Notes under the pieces: model-generated | The model's database searches: none | Told to the model about the DNA's origin: nothing | What the model saw: the letters and a program-made list of their open reading frames with translations, nothing else | Part shown: positions 48,128 through 58,696 of the stretch, one piece after another | Layout: the number at the start of each line of letters is the position of its first letter | How positions within the stretch are numbered: position 1 is the first letter of the stretch | Assembly: GCA_947058615.1 (NCBI GenBank) | Contig: CAMSHF010000005.1 | Span: 1 to 64,000, forward strand | DNA: 64,000 nt | Origin: an uncultured Rickettsiella sp. | GTDB lineage: Bacteria; Pseudomonadota; Gammaproteobacteria; Diplorickettsiales; Diplorickettsiaceae | Direction of reading: 5' to 3' | Made by a program: the position numbers and the translations under genes

Positions 48128-49189
48128 TTAAGATTGAATTTCCAATAAAGGAGCTTTGGTAAAAATAAAAAAACGTTGGATTGTAAATGAAAGAATAAAT
48201 AAAGCAATTTCAGCAATAATTTTGCTGCTGTACACATTGACTCCCAATCCATGGATAAATTTGATCAAGCTGTAAGCGATAAGCCCTAAAAAACTGGCTA
48301 GAGCAGTATATTTTAAGGCAGCGGGCAACCAATGATTTTTACTTTTAAAAGCTAAGTGTTGATTAAGCTTGAAATTAAACGTAGCGGATAGAATACGCCC
48401 CAATAGTACACCAAGAAAGATATTTTTTTTGAGCCAGTAAGTTAATGAAAACAGAGCAAAATCAATTGCTGCGGAAATTAAAGAAATAGCAGCAAAACGA
48501 ATAAACACAAAGTAAATCTTGATTGAGTCAGTCAAGGGATTAAAATGTGACGATCGATTGTGATCTAAATAGATTGTTTTTATGGGGATTTCTTGGATAT
48601 TGATTTGCTGTTCTTCTGCAATGAGTAACATTTCTAATTCGAACTCGTAGCCACGTGCGCTAGAATTTAATAAAGGTAATAATAACTTTCGAGGGATGAC
48701 ACGTAAACCAGTTTGTGTATCCTCTAAAATTGTTTTACTAAACAGACGTAGAATGTATTTAGTTAATTTATTGCCAAATCGACTACGCCAAGGAATAGGT
48801 GCTTTATTAAAAGTACGTTTCCCTAAGTAAAGATCGGATGGTTTTTGCATAAAAATTGCTGAGAGTCGCAGAATATCTTCGGGAAGATGTTGGCCATCTG
48901 CATCTGCTGTTATGACGCCTAGTTCTTTAGGATGGCTTGTCGCTAACCAATGTTGAAATCCCGTTTTTAATGCCTGACCTTTGCCTTTATTTTTTTTATG
49001 ACGGAGAAGTTCGATATTAAAGGGTTTAATTTTAGAAAAAATAATTTGTTTATCCTCATCAGAACCATCATCGACAACAATAATACGTTGCGTCAAGTGG
49101 TTTTCACGCAAAGCTTTGATTAGCAATATCAGATTGTCATTAGGCTGATAAGCAGGAATAAGAATAGTTGGAAAAGCGTCCGTTAGCAT
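48128..49189 (-). CDS. GT2 glycosyltransferase fused to GtrA-like membrane domain
   Basis: A 353-residue protein. Residues 1-215 are a GT-A fold family 2 transferase similar to polyprenyl-phosphate sugar synthases: LIPAYQPND, VVDDGSDED, KGKGQALKTGF, TADADGQHLPED (metal DxD) and EDTQTGLR. Residues about 225-345 hold four hydrophobic helices of the GtrA type. Such proteins make or flip lipid-linked sugars for envelope glycans. The sugar and acceptor are unknown. Confidence 0.85.
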   Translation of the reverse strand: MLTDAFPTILIPAYQPNDNLILLIKALRENHLTQRIIVVDDGSDEDKQIIFSKIKPFNIELLRHKKNKGKGQALKTGFQHWLATSHPKELGVITADADGQHLPEDILRLSAIFMQKPSDLYLGKRTFNKAPIPWRSRFGNKLTKYILRLFSKTILEDTQTGLRVIPRKLLLPLLNSSARGYEFELEMLLIAEEQQINIQEIPIKTIYLDHNRSSHFNPLTDSIKIYFVFIRFAAISLISAAIDFALFSLTYWLKKNIFLGVLLGRILSATFNFKLNQHLAFKSKNHWLPAALKYTALASFLGLIAYSLIKFIHGLGVNVYSSKIIAEIALFILSFTIQRFFIFTKAPLLEIQS

Positions 49190-49297
49190 AGTTTGAGTAT
49201 AAGTAAAAGAGATAGAGGAGACTAGTCTTTTAAGTGATGGACCTTCCGCTGATCACAAAAATTGTTCCGAAAGTCAATAATCTTTTGTAAAAAATGG

Positions 49298-49798
49298 TCA
49301 ATAGGGTATTTCATAAATGAGGTTGTTGGTATTTAAGCACGTATTAAATAAGTTTAAGGTTTGGTCACTTTGCTGAGTTTTGAAAAAGATTTGTATTTCT
49401 CGGCTCGTATCCCTGATAGCTATTTGAAAAATAATATCAGGTTTAGGTAAAAAGTTGATAGCACGATCGGGCCATTCTATTAACCAGAGCGCCTTCTGAT
49501 CAAATTCGTCGCATAGACCCATTTCAAATATTTCATGAGCGGATTGTAAACGGTAGAGATCAAGATGATAAACAGTACAGGCAGCCGTCGCATACGTTTC
49601 CATTAGGGTGTAAGTAGGACTTTTTACTAGACCTGAATAACCTAGATATTTTAATAAAGCTTTTACAAAGTAAGTTTTTCCAGCACCCAGCTCACCTTTT
49701 AAAAAAAGGATCAGTCTTTTATTTTTAGGACAACATGCCGCAAATTTTTTGGCTAATTGCTGCATTTCTTTTTCAGTCTTCACTAAAAGGGTTGGCAT
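49298..49798 (-). CDS. tsaE: tRNA threonylcarbamoyladenosine synthesis ATPase TsaE
   Basis: A 166-residue P-loop protein of the t6A pathway, partner of TsaB and TsaD. GELGAGKTYFVKALL is the Walker A. SPTYTLMETY, HLDLYRL and LIEWPDR are family motifs. ATG 49798 is chosen over an upstream TTG. No strong ribosome site is visible. Confidence 0.93.
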   Translation of the reverse strand: MPTLLVKTEKEMQQLAKKFAACCPKNKRLILFLKGELGAGKTYFVKALLKYLGYSGLVKSPTYTLMETYATAACTVYHLDLYRLQSAHEIFEMGLCDEFDQKALWLIEWPDRAINFLPKPDIIFQIAIRDTSREIQIFFKTQQSDQTLNLFNTCLNTNNLIYEIPY

Positions 49799-49832
49799 GG
49801 TTTGCAATATAAAATTTAACGAAAAAAAACAG

Positions 49833-51509
49833 TCAATTGGTTAATTTTATGTATTTCATTTTTTTCTTGACTTGAGGCTCGTCAATCCCTAAGCGCTTTA
49901 AACGATCCCTTTCATAGTCGCTGAAATTTCCCGTAAAAAAATCAATCCGATCATCTTGAAAAGCCAAAATATGAGTAGCTATTCTGTCTAAAAACCAACG
50001 ATCGTGAGAAATAACCAAGATACAACCTGGGAAACTTAATAATGCTTCTTCTAAGGCGCGCAAGGTTTCTACATCCAAATCATTAGTAGGCTCATCCAGA
50101 AGTAAAACATTTCCTCCCGAACGCAATAGTTTGGCTAAATGAACACGATGACGTTCACCTCCAGACAGATTCTTTACCAATTTTTGTTGTTCTGAACCTT
50201 TAAAATTAAAACGTCCTACATAGGAACGAGAGGGCATTTGGAATTGGTTAATGACGATGATATCCAAGCCTTCAGATATCTCTTGCCACACCGTATGATC
50301 GGGATTTAACGAGTCGCGACTTTGATCTATATAAGCCAGTTGTACTGAGGCACCTAAGTGGATTTTTCCACTGTCAGGGTGTTCTTGCTGCATGATTAGC
50401 TTAAATAAAGTGGATTTTCCTGCGCCATTTGGGCCAATAATACCTACGATGGCCCCTTTGGGTACAATAAAGCTGAGGTTATCAATTAATGTCCGCCCAT
50501 TAAAGCCTTTAGTCAACTGTTCGAACTCCAATACCGAATCACCCAAACGTAATCCGGGTGGAATATAAAGCTCTTGAGTTTCAGCATACTTTTGAAAATC
50601 TTGTGAGCTCAGTTCTTCAAAACGGGCTAACCGCGCTTTGCTCTTGGCTTGTCGTCCTTTGGGGTTTGTTCTTACCCATTCTAATTCAGCTTTTAAGCTT
50701 TTTTCACGGGCCGCTTGTTTTTTTACTTCTTGAGCGAGGCGTTTTTGTTTTTGCTCTAACCAAGCGGAGTAGTTCCCTTCATAAGGGATGCCATGGCCGC
50801 GATCCAGCTCCAAAATCCAACCTGCAACATTATCTAAAAAATATCGATCATGCGTGACGGCGATGACGGTTCCAGGATAATCATGTAAAAAACGTTCTAG
50901 CCATGCCACACTTTGTGCATCTAAATGGTTAGTCGGTTCATCGAGTAGCAACATATCTGGATTGGATAATAATAATCGGCACAAGGCGACGCGACGACGC
51001 TCCCCCCCGGAAAGTTGGGTGACTTGTGCATCCCATGGGGGCAAGCAGAGTGCATCGGCGGCTATACTCAGTTTACGTTCTAATTCCCATCCCCCTTGTG
51101 CATCAATCTGAGTTTGTAGTGCTCCTTGCTCTTCAAAAAGTTGATTCATGGCCGACTCACTCATCGGTTCAGCAAATTTCATGCTGATTTCATTAAATCG
51201 ATCTAACAATTTTTTAGTTTCTGCCATGGCATCTTCGACATTACCACGGACATCTTTTAGGGGGTCTAATTGGGGTTCTTGGGGTAAATAGCCAATTTTG
51301 ATTCCTGGTAATGGTCGTGCTTCACCCAAAAAATCTTTGTCAATACCGGCTAAAATACGTAGTAAGCTTGATTTTCCTGCGCCATTCAAGCCTAAAACTC
51401 CAATTTTTGCTCCAGGGTAAAAAGATAGCCAAATATCTTTTAGAATTTCTCTTTTAGGGGCAACGATTTTACTCACCGCCTGCATCGTGTAGATATATTG
51501 CTGCGACAT
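49833..51509 (-). CDS. ettA: Energy-dependent translational throttle protein EttA (ABC-F)
   Basis: A 558-residue duplicated ABC ATPase without membrane segments. It binds the ribosomal E site and gates the first elongation step by ADP/ATP ratio. Walker A motifs are GLNGAGKSS and GPNGAGKST, signatures LSGGERRR and LSGGERHR, and Walker B segments [11 protein letters not shown] and [11 protein letters not shown]. The arm and linker ([17 protein letters not shown]) between the halves identify EttA. It is divergent from glyA. Confidence 0.95.
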   Translation of the reverse strand: MSQQYIYTMQAVSKIVAPKREILKDIWLSFYPGAKIGVLGLNGAGKSSLLRILAGIDKDFLGEARPLPGIKIGYLPQEPQLDPLKDVRGNVEDAMAETKKLLDRFNEISMKFAEPMSESAMNQLFEEQGALQTQIDAQGGWELERKLSIAADALCLPPWDAQVTQLSGGERRRVALCRLLLSNPDMLLLDEPTNHLDAQSVAWLERFLHDYPGTVIAVTHDRYFLDNVAGWILELDRGHGIPYEGNYSAWLEQKQKRLAQEVKKQAAREKSLKAELEWVRTNPKGRQAKSKARLARFEELSSQDFQKYAETQELYIPPGLRLGDSVLEFEQLTKGFNGRTLIDNLSFIVPKGAIVGIIGPNGAGKSTLFKLIMQQEHPDSGKIHLGASVQLAYIDQSRDSLNPDHTVWQEISEGLDIIVINQFQMPSRSYVGRFNFKGSEQQKLVKNLSGGERHRVHLAKLLRSGGNVLLLDEPTNDLDVETLRALEEALLSFPGCILVISHDRWFLDRIATHILAFQDDRIDFFTGNFSDYERDRLKRLGIDEPQVKKKMKYIKLTN

Positions 51510-51729
51510 AACTGTAAGTTAATGAATTTTTTGAAAAAAGGAATACTAGCAATAATAATCACAACTAGCCAGGTTATTTAGCGATTTATCCGATTTTTAC
51601 ATTGGGAGGTTTGCTTTATTTACTGATGACCTTCTTAAGTAAAAACTAGCTTTTGATTCACTATTGAAAGAGAGTAGTATAAAGTCAAAACAGTTATTCG
51701 TTTTTTCTTTAATATGGGGTTAAATAGTT

Positions 51730-53010
51730 ATGTCTTATCTACTACAAGATGCCATTGCAGAGTTTGATCCTGATTTATCGTCTGCAATGAGCAAAGAAGC
51801 CGAACGTCAAGAAGATCATTTGGAGCTTATCGCATCAGAAAACTATGCAAGTCCACGTGTGTTGCAAGCTCAGGGCTCTGTATTAACCAACAAATATGCC
51901 GAAGGTTATCCCGGTAAACGTTATTACGGGGGCTGTGAATACATTGATATGGTAGAACAATTAGCGATTGATAGGGCAAAGGAGTTGTTTAAAGCAGATT
52001 ATGCCAATGTGCAAGCTCATTCGGGATCACAAGCCAATGCGGCGGCTTATATGGCTTTATTAGAGCCTGGTGATACATTGCTAGGGATGAGTTTAGCGCA
52101 TGGTGGTCATTTAACGCATGGTGCAAAAGTTAGTTTTTCAGGAAAAATTTACCAGTCCTATACGTATGGTGTCACTCAAGATACGCAATTGATTGATTAT
52201 GCAGAGGTTGAGACTTTAGCAAAAAAACATAAACCCAAATTAATTATTGCTGGATTTTCAGCTTATTCCAGAGTGGTCAATTGGCAACGGTTTAGAGAGA
52301 TTGCCGACGAAGTGGGTGCTTATTTTCTGGTGGATATGGCGCATGTGGCAGGGTTAGTGGCAGCCGGCCTTTATCCTTCGCCGGTTCCAGTGGCTGACGT
52401 GGTGACGAGTACCACGCATAAAACCTTACGCGGACCTAGAGGGGGATTAATTTTAGCACGCTCAAATCCTGCGATAGAAAAGAAATTAAATTCTGCGGTA
52501 TTTCCAGGCCAACAAGGTGGCCCATTAATGCATGTTATTGCAGCAAAAGCCGTTGCCTTTAAAGAAGCGTTAGATCCTATGTTTAAAGTTTATCAACAGC
52601 AGGTTATGGATAATGCTAAAGCAATGGTTCAGGTCATGTTGGAAAGGAGCTATAAAATTGTTTCTGGAGGGACCGATAATCATCTTTTTTTAATTGATAT
52701 GATAGCTCAAAAAATCACAGGTAAAGAAGCTGAAGAGATATTAGAGAAGGCCCATATTACTTTAAACAAAAATATGCTTCCTAATGATCCATGTAAGCCA
52801 TTTATCACCAGTGGCTTACGAATTGGTACGCCTGCCCTAACCACGAGAGGTTTAAAAAAAGAAGAAGCAAAAAAAATTGCTCACTGGGTGTGTGATATTC
52901 TCGATAATCTAAAGGATTCGGCTAACGTAGAAAAGGTCAGAGCTCAAGTTGTGGCAATGTGTCAACAATTTCCCGTATACTCTCCTAAGCTTAAACTTGA
53001 AAAAGCATAG
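51730..53010 (+). CDS. glyA: Serine hydroxymethyltransferase
   Basis: A 426-residue PLP enzyme interconverting serine + THF and glycine + methylene-THF, the direct counterpart of the glycine cleavage operon at 5774-10119. [45 protein letters not shown] and the PLP-lysine block [12 protein letters not shown] are all present. It starts the glyA-nrdR-nusB-thiL-pgpA run. Confidence 0.97.
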   Translation: MSYLLQDAIAEFDPDLSSAMSKEAERQEDHLELIASENYASPRVLQAQGSVLTNKYAEGYPGKRYYGGCEYIDMVEQLAIDRAKELFKADYANVQAHSGSQANAAAYMALLEPGDTLLGMSLAHGGHLTHGAKVSFSGKIYQSYTYGVTQDTQLIDYAEVETLAKKHKPKLIIAGFSAYSRVVNWQRFREIADEVGAYFLVDMAHVAGLVAAGLYPSPVPVADVVTSTTHKTLRGPRGGLILARSNPAIEKKLNSAVFPGQQGGPLMHVIAAKAVAFKEALDPMFKVYQQQVMDNAKAMVQVMLERSYKIVSGGTDNHLFLIDMIAQKITGKEAEEILEKAHITLNKNMLPNDPCKPFITSGLRIGTPALTTRGLKKEEAKKIAHWVCDILDNLKDSANVEKVRAQVVAMCQQFPVYSPKLKLEKA

Positions 53011-53068
53011 CGGTGCTTGCATTTTTAGGATGCTATGGGTATAGACTCAATGTTCTTCTAGGGATTCT

Positions 53069-53572
53069 ATGATGTTTTGTCCATTTTGTAATGAAGCCGA
53101 TACTAAAGTGATTGATTCTCGTCTCAGTAGTGATGGTCAGCAGGTAAGGCGTCGTCGAGAGTGTTTACAATGTAACGAACGTTTTAGTAGCTTTGAGTCT
53201 GCTGAGCTAGGATTGCCTCGCGTAGTCAAACGCGATAATACGCGTAGTACTTTTGATCAAGATAAATTAAGAGCAGGCATGTTAAAAGCACTAGAAAAAA
53301 GACCTATTTCCAGTGAGCAAGTTGAAGCGGTTATTTTACGTTTGATGAAAAAATTACGTTCATTAGGTGAACGTGAAATTTCTTCACGACAAATTGGTGA
53401 GTGGGTTATGCAAGAACTTTGTGATTTAGATCCCGTCGCTTATGTTAGGTTTGCTTCTGTATATCGAAGCTTTCAAGATATACAGGCCTTTAATCAGGCG
53501 ATTGAACAATTAAAGCAAGATATTTCGGAAAATAAAAGACATACGCATGATTCAGAAATTGAAAAAAAATAA
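53069..53572 (+). CDS. nrdR: Transcriptional repressor NrdR
   Basis: A 167-residue zinc-ribbon/ATP-cone repressor of ribonucleotide reductase genes. Zinc cysteines are 4, 7, 32 and 35 (CPFC and CLQC). [10 protein letters not shown] is the DNA-contacting part. The ATP-cone starts at [17 protein letters not shown] probable target is the nrdAB promoter at 18914-18961. The start could be either of two consecutive ATGs. The riboflavin genes that often follow nrdR are absent; nusB overlaps its end by 26 bases. Confidence 0.96.
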   Translation: MMFCPFCNEADTKVIDSRLSSDGQQVRRRRECLQCNERFSSFESAELGLPRVVKRDNTRSTFDQDKLRAGMLKALEKRPISSEQVEAVILRLMKKLRSLGEREISSRQIGEWVMQELCDLDPVAYVRFASVYRSFQDIQAFNQAIEQLKQDISENKRHTHDSEIEKK

Positions 53573-53987
53573 TTTTAAGACAAAACAACGCGCACGTCGT
53601 TTCGCTATGCAAGCCATTTTTCAGTGGCATTTAACGCAGGAAGATTTTTCTACTATTCAAACCAAATTTCTGACCCAAGAAGAGATGATTAGCGTCGATA
53701 CCGCTTATTTTCTTTATTTAGTTCAAGGGGTTTTAAAAAATCAGGATATAATAGATAAGCATTTAACTCAATTTTTAGACCGACCTTGTAACGAGTTAGA
53801 TTTGGTAGAACTTGCGATTCTGAGATTAGGTGCTTATGAATTACTCGAATGCACCGAAGTCCCTTACAAAGTGGTTCTAAATGAATCTATTGAGTTAGCA
53901 AAAACGTTTGGTGCGACCGACAGCTATAAATATATTAACAGTATCTTGCATTGTCTCGCAAAAAAAACTCGCGCTATCGAATATTAG
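53547..53987 (+). CDS. nusB: Transcription antitermination factor NusB
   Basis: A 146-residue helical protein that binds boxA RNA with NusE (S10) for rRNA antitermination. [17 protein letters not shown] near the N-terminus, [28 protein letters not shown] (here with variable residues) and [13 protein letters not shown] at the end are family landmarks. Confidence 0.94.
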   Translation: MIQKLKKNNFKTKQRARRFAMQAIFQWHLTQEDFSTIQTKFLTQEEMISVDTAYFLYLVQGVLKNQDIIDKHLTQFLDRPCNELDLVELAILRLGAYELLECTEVPYKVVLNESIELAKTFGATDSYKYINSILHCLAKKTRAIEY

Positions 53988-54011
53988 AATCCATAATTTC
54001 CTAATTGTAAA

Positions 54012-54989
54012 ATGATGATGGCCTATAATGAATTTGATTTGATTCAACTCTTTTTTAATCAAGAAACCAAAAGCCGTAAAGATGTTGTTTTGGGTATAGG
54101 CGATGATGCGGCTTTATTACAAGTACCCTTTGATCAACAATTAGTGGTGACGACGGATACCTTAGTAGCGGCTCGACATTTCCATACAAATACTTTGCCT
54201 GAGGATATCGGATATAAAGCTTTAGCAGTTAATTTGAGTGATCTCGCTGCCATGGGCGCAGAACCTGCCTGGATTTTATTGGCGTTGACACTTCCTAGTG
54301 CAGATGAAAGCTGGCTTCGACAATTTATTAAAGGTTTTTTTTCCTTAATGCAACAATTTCAATTGCAACTTGTAGGAGGGGATTTAACTCAAGGACCTTT
54401 AACAATAACTGTTCAAGCATTGGGCTTTGTTCCTACTGGGAAAGCACTTTGCCGCAGGGGGGCTCGTGTAGGGGATCGTATCTATGTGACTGGAAGCTTA
54501 GGTGATGCGGGCTTGGCGTTAGAAGCACTCCAGAAAAAAGAAAATTTTGGATTAACGCCGACACAAATTTTGACAGTTACGCAGCGTTTAAATCGACCCG
54601 ATCCTCGCGTTGACGTAGGTTTAGCATTACGAGACATTGCTAGCAGTGCCATTGATGTTTCAGATGGTTTAGCTGCAGATTTACATCATCTATTATCAGC
54701 TAACCGAGTGGGTGCGATACTTCAATTAGAAAAATTACCACTTTCTGAGAGTTTATTATCATTACCACGTGAGAGCGCATGGAATTTGGCTTTGAGTTCA
54801 GGAGATGATTATGAGTTATGCTTTACTGTTCCGGAATCTCGAGAAAGTATTTTGCAGCAGCATTTGCAGGTACTGAAAACACCTTATACTTGCATCGGAA
54901 GTATTAAAAAAGATCGCGGATTACTATTACTTGATGAAAAAGGATCCGTTTTTAATAGTGATAAAACAGGGTTTCAACATTTTGTTTAA
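54012..54989 (+). CDS. thiL: Thiamine-monophosphate kinase
   Basis: A 325-residue AIR-synthase-fold kinase making thiamine diphosphate from the monophosphate. LGIGDDAALLQVP, TTDTLVAARHF, ALAVNLSDLAAMGAEP, the VGGDLTQGP metal loop and SSAIDVSDGLAADLHHL are conserved. It lies 24 bases after nusB in the normal gammaproteobacterial order. Confidence 0.95.
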   Translation: MMMAYNEFDLIQLFFNQETKSRKDVVLGIGDDAALLQVPFDQQLVVTTDTLVAARHFHTNTLPEDIGYKALAVNLSDLAAMGAEPAWILLALTLPSADESWLRQFIKGFFSLMQQFQLQLVGGDLTQGPLTITVQALGFVPTGKALCRRGARVGDRIYVTGSLGDAGLALEALQKKENFGLTPTQILTVTQRLNRPDPRVDVGLALRDIASSAIDVSDGLAADLHHLLSANRVGAILQLEKLPLSESLLSLPRESAWNLALSSGDDYELCFTVPESRESILQQHLQVLKTPYTCIGSIKKDRGLLLLDEKGSVFNSDKTGFQHFV

Positions 54990-55057
54990 AAAGCTGTAAA
55001 AATTTCGTATCTTTATTTTCATAGATGGGCGGCATATAATCTTTTTTTAAAATATCA

Positions 55058-55552
55058 ATGAGAAAAACGATGCAAAAGGATCTCATCCGTAAGGTATTCA
55101 GTCATCCTATTTATTTGGTTGCTTTTGGTTTTGGTGCCGGATTATCCCCTTTTGCCCCAGGTACTTGTGGGACACTGGTGGCTATCCCCTTGTATTATTT
55201 AATTCAATCATTATCGCTAGTTAATTATGGATTGATTTTATTATTGGCTACTCTCATGGGCATTTGGATTTGTGAAGTCACAGAACGTGGAATCGGCGTG
55301 CATGATTATTCAGGAATAGTTTGGGATGAAATATGTGGGTATGGTTTAACGATGTGGGCTGCTCCAAAAGGATGGAGATGGATAATCATTGGTTTTGTTT
55401 TATTTCGCTTATTTGATATTGTGAAGCCCTGGCCTATCGCTTGGATAGATCGGAAAATGACTGGGGGATTAGGTGTCATGGTTGATGATCTAATGGCAGC
55501 CGTGTATGCATGGATTGCTTTACAGCTTATTCATCATTTTCATTTTTTTTAA
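55058..55552 (+). CDS. pgpA: Phosphatidylglycerophosphatase A
   Basis: A 164-residue membrane phosphatase of phospholipid synthesis. GAGLSPFAPGTCGTLVAIPL is the signature block. YSGIVWDEICGYGLT and FRLFDIVKPWPI follow, with MVDDLMAAVYA near the end. About four hydrophobic helices are present. It is the last gene of the glyA-to-pgpA run and converges on rlmH. Confidence 0.94.
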   Translation: MRKTMQKDLIRKVFSHPIYLVAFGFGAGLSPFAPGTCGTLVAIPLYYLIQSLSLVNYGLILLLATLMGIWICEVTERGIGVHDYSGIVWDEICGYGLTMWAAPKGWRWIIIGFVLFRLFDIVKPWPIAWIDRKMTGGLGVMVDDLMAAVYAWIALQLIHHFHFF

Positions 55553-55641
55553 ATTCAATTCAATATTAACCTCTAGAGAAGAGATCATTTCGAGCAATAC
55601 GGATGTTTATAGTAACGAGACTTTCGTAAAAAGTGTCTTTT

Positions 55642-56112
55642 TTATTCTCGATGATAAGGATGGTTACTCAATATACTCCAAGCTCGGTACAGTTGCTCTG
55701 CAACAATAATTCGAACCAGTCGATGAGGAAGTGTTAAAGGGGAAAGTGACCAAATATATTCAGCTTTGTTTATACAGGTTTCACCTAAGCCGTCAGGACC
55801 CCCAATTAATAAACTGATATCTTGTCTTTCTAATTTCCATTGTCGTAAAGATTCAGCGAGTTGTTGCGTGTTCCACATTTGTCCTTTAACATCTAAAGCA
55901 ATTATACGTGAGCCCTTCGGAAGGGCCGCCCATATTTTTTTTTCTTCTTCAGTAATATGTTTTGAGACCGGGGAATTTTTGTTGCGCTTACTGATAGGAA
56001 TAGCTATGAGCTTAAGCTTGCATTCTGCGGGTAGACGTTTTTGATATTCTTGAAATGCTTGCTCAGCCCAAGCACTACGCCGGGTACCTACAGCAATTAA
56101 ATGAATGATCAT
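55642..56112 (-). CDS. rlmH: 23S rRNA pseudouridine-1915 N3-methyltransferase RlmH
   Basis: A 156-residue SPOUT methyltransferase. HLIAVGTRRSAWAEQAFQEY opens it. The SAM knot has LLIGGPDGLGE and LSPLTLPHRLVRIIVAEQLYRAWS (with one family-variable break), and the C-terminus HPYHRE matches the ribosome-binding end. It is the last gene of the leuS-lptE-holA-nadD-rsfS-rlmH operon. Confidence 0.95.
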   Translation of the reverse strand: MIIHLIAVGTRRSAWAEQAFQEYQKRLPAECKLKLIAIPISKRNKNSPVSKHITEEEKKIWAALPKGSRIIALDVKGQMWNTQQLAESLRQWKLERQDISLLIGGPDGLGETCINKAEYIWSLSPLTLPHRLVRIIVAEQLYRAWSILSNHPYHRE

Positions 56113-56118
56113 GTTCGC

Positions 56119-56454
56119 TTAGGGTTGACCCCACAGTTTTTCAAGATTATAAAACTCACGTTCTTGAGATAACATAATATGGATGATGGTATCAACTAAA
56201 TCAATTAACACCCATTCACCTTCTTTCTCACCTTCTATACCATAGATGGTCAACCCTTTGGTTTTAGCCGCTGATAGGATGTAATGTGCTAATGTTTTAA
56301 CGTGTCGATTTGAGTTACCCGTGCAAATGATCATGAGATCAGTAATGTCAGTAATTTTACTCACATCAAGAACAGTAATATTTTTTGCTTTGTGATCTTC
56401 TAATAAATTGATTAAGTCAGTTTGCAAAGCTTTATTAAAATGAGAGGGTGTCAT
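56119..56454 (-). CDS. rsfS: Ribosomal silencing factor RsfS
   Basis: A 111-residue protein that binds L14 and blocks subunit joining under starvation. DLLIDLL-like start, VLDVSKITDITDLMIICTGNSNRHVK, GIEGEKEGEWVLIDLVDTIIHIM and the FYNLEKLWG tail are diagnostic once read across their variable positions. It overlaps nadD by 4 bases. Confidence 0.95.
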   Translation of the reverse strand: MTPSHFNKALQTDLINLLEDHKAKNITVLDVSKITDITDLMIICTGNSNRHVKTLAHYILSAAKTKGLTIYGIEGEKEGEWVLIDLVDTIIHIMLSQEREFYNLEKLWGQP

Positions 56455-57077
56455 AAGTATAACTTTTGTTCCAAAATGTAATTAAGGACGCTGGAGGGTA
56501 ATAAATCAATAGGATAATGACTGCTTGCAATCGTTTTTCGTATGTAAGTCGCTGAAATGGGTAATGATTGAACGTGCGTCATGAATAATAAACCCGCTGG
56601 CTGTCGAGTTAATAATGAAGCATCGCGCGTTTGATATTTTTCTACAAAAGTACAGACTTGCTGAGAGTATGATCCTGTCTGGTCGTGTCTAGGTACAATT
56701 AATAAATGGGCATAATCGATTAGGGATGTCCATTGATGCCAATGATCTAATTGAATTAAATTATCGTATCCTAAAATAAGTCCTAAAGGCATATCACCCC
56801 ATTCCTGACGTAGAGAAGCTAAGGTTTCTATCATATAAGATGGAGTATTTCTTTGTAATTCTCGTTTATCGATTAAAAAATAGGAATAGGGTTGCAAAGC
56901 AAGTTTCAGCATAGTCAGTCGTTGTTGCTCGTTGGCGATGATTTTTTTGCCACTCACTGGATTCTTACAGGGAATAAAGCGGATTTCACTTAGGTGAAAT
57001 TGTTGGTATAAAGTCATCGCAATATGCAAATGTCCACAATGAATGGGATCAAAACTCCCTCCTAAAATCCCCATCAT
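56451..57077 (-). CDS. nadD: Nicotinate-nucleotide adenylyltransferase
   Basis: A 208-residue nucleotidyltransferase of NAD synthesis. GGSFDPIHCGHLHIA contains the HxGH motif, FIPCKNPVS is the pyridine-binding loop, and ISATYIRKTI is the ISSTxxR motif. Two consecutive ATGs at 57077 and 57074 overlap the holA stop; a longer frame upstream is unlikely to be used. Confidence 0.94.
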   Translation of the reverse strand: MMGILGGSFDPIHCGHLHIAMTLYQQFHLSEIRFIPCKNPVSGKKIIANEQQRLTMLKLALQPYSYFLIDKRELQRNTPSYMIETLASLRQEWGDMPLGLILGYDNLIQLDHWHQWTSLIDYAHLLIVPRHDQTGSYSQQVCTFVEKYQTRDASLLTRQPAGLLFMTHVQSLPISATYIRKTIASSHYPIDLLPSSVLNYILEQKLYL

Positions 57078-58093
57078 AAAGAATGAGGCTCCGCAATTTC
57101 GAGACTGAGTGTTTGTAAGGCATTCCAAATAGGGTCTGTACCTAGACCTTTTATGAGCTGGTCAATACGACTTGAAAGACCAAGTAGCCGATACCAATGA
57201 ATCAGCGTATGGCGTTTTAAAGCTTTTTGAAACAATGCTTGACGTTTTTCCCATACTTGCTTTTCTTTAAAAAGTGTTATTAAAGTTTTTCCTTTGCTTA
57301 ATTCGAATGCCATAGAGGCTAATAATCGACATTCGCGACTTAGCACCCATAAAATTAACAAAGGTTCTATCTTTTCTTCTTTTAGGTGGATTAAGATGCG
57401 CAGACAGCGTTGCGCATTCCCTTCTAATGCGGCATCAGCCAGTTTGAAAGGATCAAATCGTGCATTATCACTTAATGCTTGCATTAACCTATCTATCGTA
57501 ATAATGTTATTTTTTTCGTTGAAATATAAGTTAAGCTTCTCAATGGTTTGAGCCGTTGCTAATAAGTTGCCTTCAGTGGCAAAAATAAGGCAGTCAATAG
57601 CAGCTTTTTCTATTTTTAAACCCAAAGCATGAAAACGCGCTGTGATCCATCTAAAGAGTTGCGGGGGCTTTAAAGGCCAAATAGGGATAATTAAACCCAC
57701 TTTTTCAATCCATTTAAACCAGGTTGTTTGTTGTAAATGGCGGTCTATTTTTCCAGCTATTATCAATAAAAGTTTATTGGGCGGCGGATTTTTTGCATGA
57801 TGTATTAATGGTTGTATAAATGTGTCAGAGTAACCCGGTGATAGATGTAATTCGATCAGTTGTTTATCTGAAAATAACCCATGGTTATTCATGCAGGCCT
57901 TAAATGCAGATCCATTGAAATGCGCGTCAGTATAAAAGACTTGTCGATCAGTGAAGCCTGCTTTTTTAGCCGCTAAACGAAGGGTATCGCAGGCGGACTG
58001 AATTAATACGATTTCCTCACCAGAAACTAAATAAATGGGCGCTAAAACAGAATTATTTAATTGCTGATGTAATTGTTCATAACGGCATTGCAT
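57074..58093 (-). CDS. holA: DNA polymerase III delta subunit
   Basis: A 339-residue clamp-loader subunit that opens the beta clamp. IYLVSGEEIVLIQSACDTLR is the N-terminal wrench region, ARFDPFKLADAALEGN starts the collar-proximal domain, and LILWVLSRECRLLASM lies in the C-terminal part. It is flanked by lptE and nadD in the standard order. Confidence 0.93.
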   Translation of the reverse strand: MQCRYEQLHQQLNNSVLAPIYLVSGEEIVLIQSACDTLRLAAKKAGFTDRQVFYTDAHFNGSAFKACMNNHGLFSDKQLIELHLSPGYSDTFIQPLIHHAKNPPPNKLLLIIAGKIDRHLQQTTWFKWIEKVGLIIPIWPLKPPQLFRWITARFHALGLKIEKAAIDCLIFATEGNLLATAQTIEKLNLYFNEKNNIITIDRLMQALSDNARFDPFKLADAALEGNAQRCLRILIHLKEEKIEPLLILWVLSRECRLLASMAFELSKGKTLITLFKEKQVWEKRQALFQKALKRHTLIHWYRLLGLSSRIDQLIKGLGTDPIWNALQTLSLEIAEPHSL

Positions 58094-58099
58094 AATCGA

Positions 58100-58633
58100 T
58101 TACGACTGAGAGCATGTACTACAGCGAAATTGCTGACGTAAATCTGGGGAAGCTAAACGAATTAAAAGCTGTTGAATAATATCCTGTTGCATATTTTCTC
58201 GTAAATCATTTTCTGTGTTGAGATCGCCTGTAAGTTGATTTGATGTAATCGAAAAGGTGCGTGTGGCTTGTACCGATTGTGGTTTTAATAAAACATGGCC
58301 TTTACAATCAATTAGTTGAAATAAAATACGATAAGCAAGCAAATAGGTAGTTGTTTGTCCCGCATCGCCTAGACTGGTTGGGGTACGCGTATAGTTTTGA
58401 GCAAGAACTTGCAAGCGAGGCGATGTGGCTGGTGCAAACGGGGTATATACTCCGGCCGTTTCTAATGCTTTTTTTAATTCATTGATAAACTTACTATAGG
58501 GCTGATTGGCTTCCAAAGAAAGTGTATGGAAAGGGATCGAAAATTTATCCTGACCTCTTAGCTGAAAGCCACAGGCGTTTAGCATGAGGCTAAAAACAAT
58601 AGCAAATAACAAAGAATAGCAGCGAGTTTTCAT
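58100..58633 (-). CDS. lptE: LPS-assembly lipoprotein LptE
   Basis: A 177-residue outer-membrane lipoprotein that plugs LptD during LPS export. From ATG 58633 a short signal peptide (LLFAIVFSLMLNACGF) ends at a lipobox with Cys about 21. GFQLRG after the Cys is the family hallmark. An upstream in-frame start would displace the signal peptide and is rejected. It lies between leuS and holA. Confidence 0.93.
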   Translation of the reverse strand: MKTRCYSLLFAIVFSLMLNACGFQLRGQDKFSIPFHTLSLEANQPYSKFINELKKALETAGVYTPFAPATSPRLQVLAQNYTRTPTSLGDAGQTTTYLLAYRILFQLIDCKGHVLLKPQSVQATRTFSITSNQLTGDLNTENDLRENMQQDIIQQLLIRLASPDLRQQFRCSTCSQS

Positions 58634-58696
58634 AAATGTGTCATTGCATTTAAAGAGCCAAAACAACTGAGCCTAAAAATTGTGAGTATAATCATT

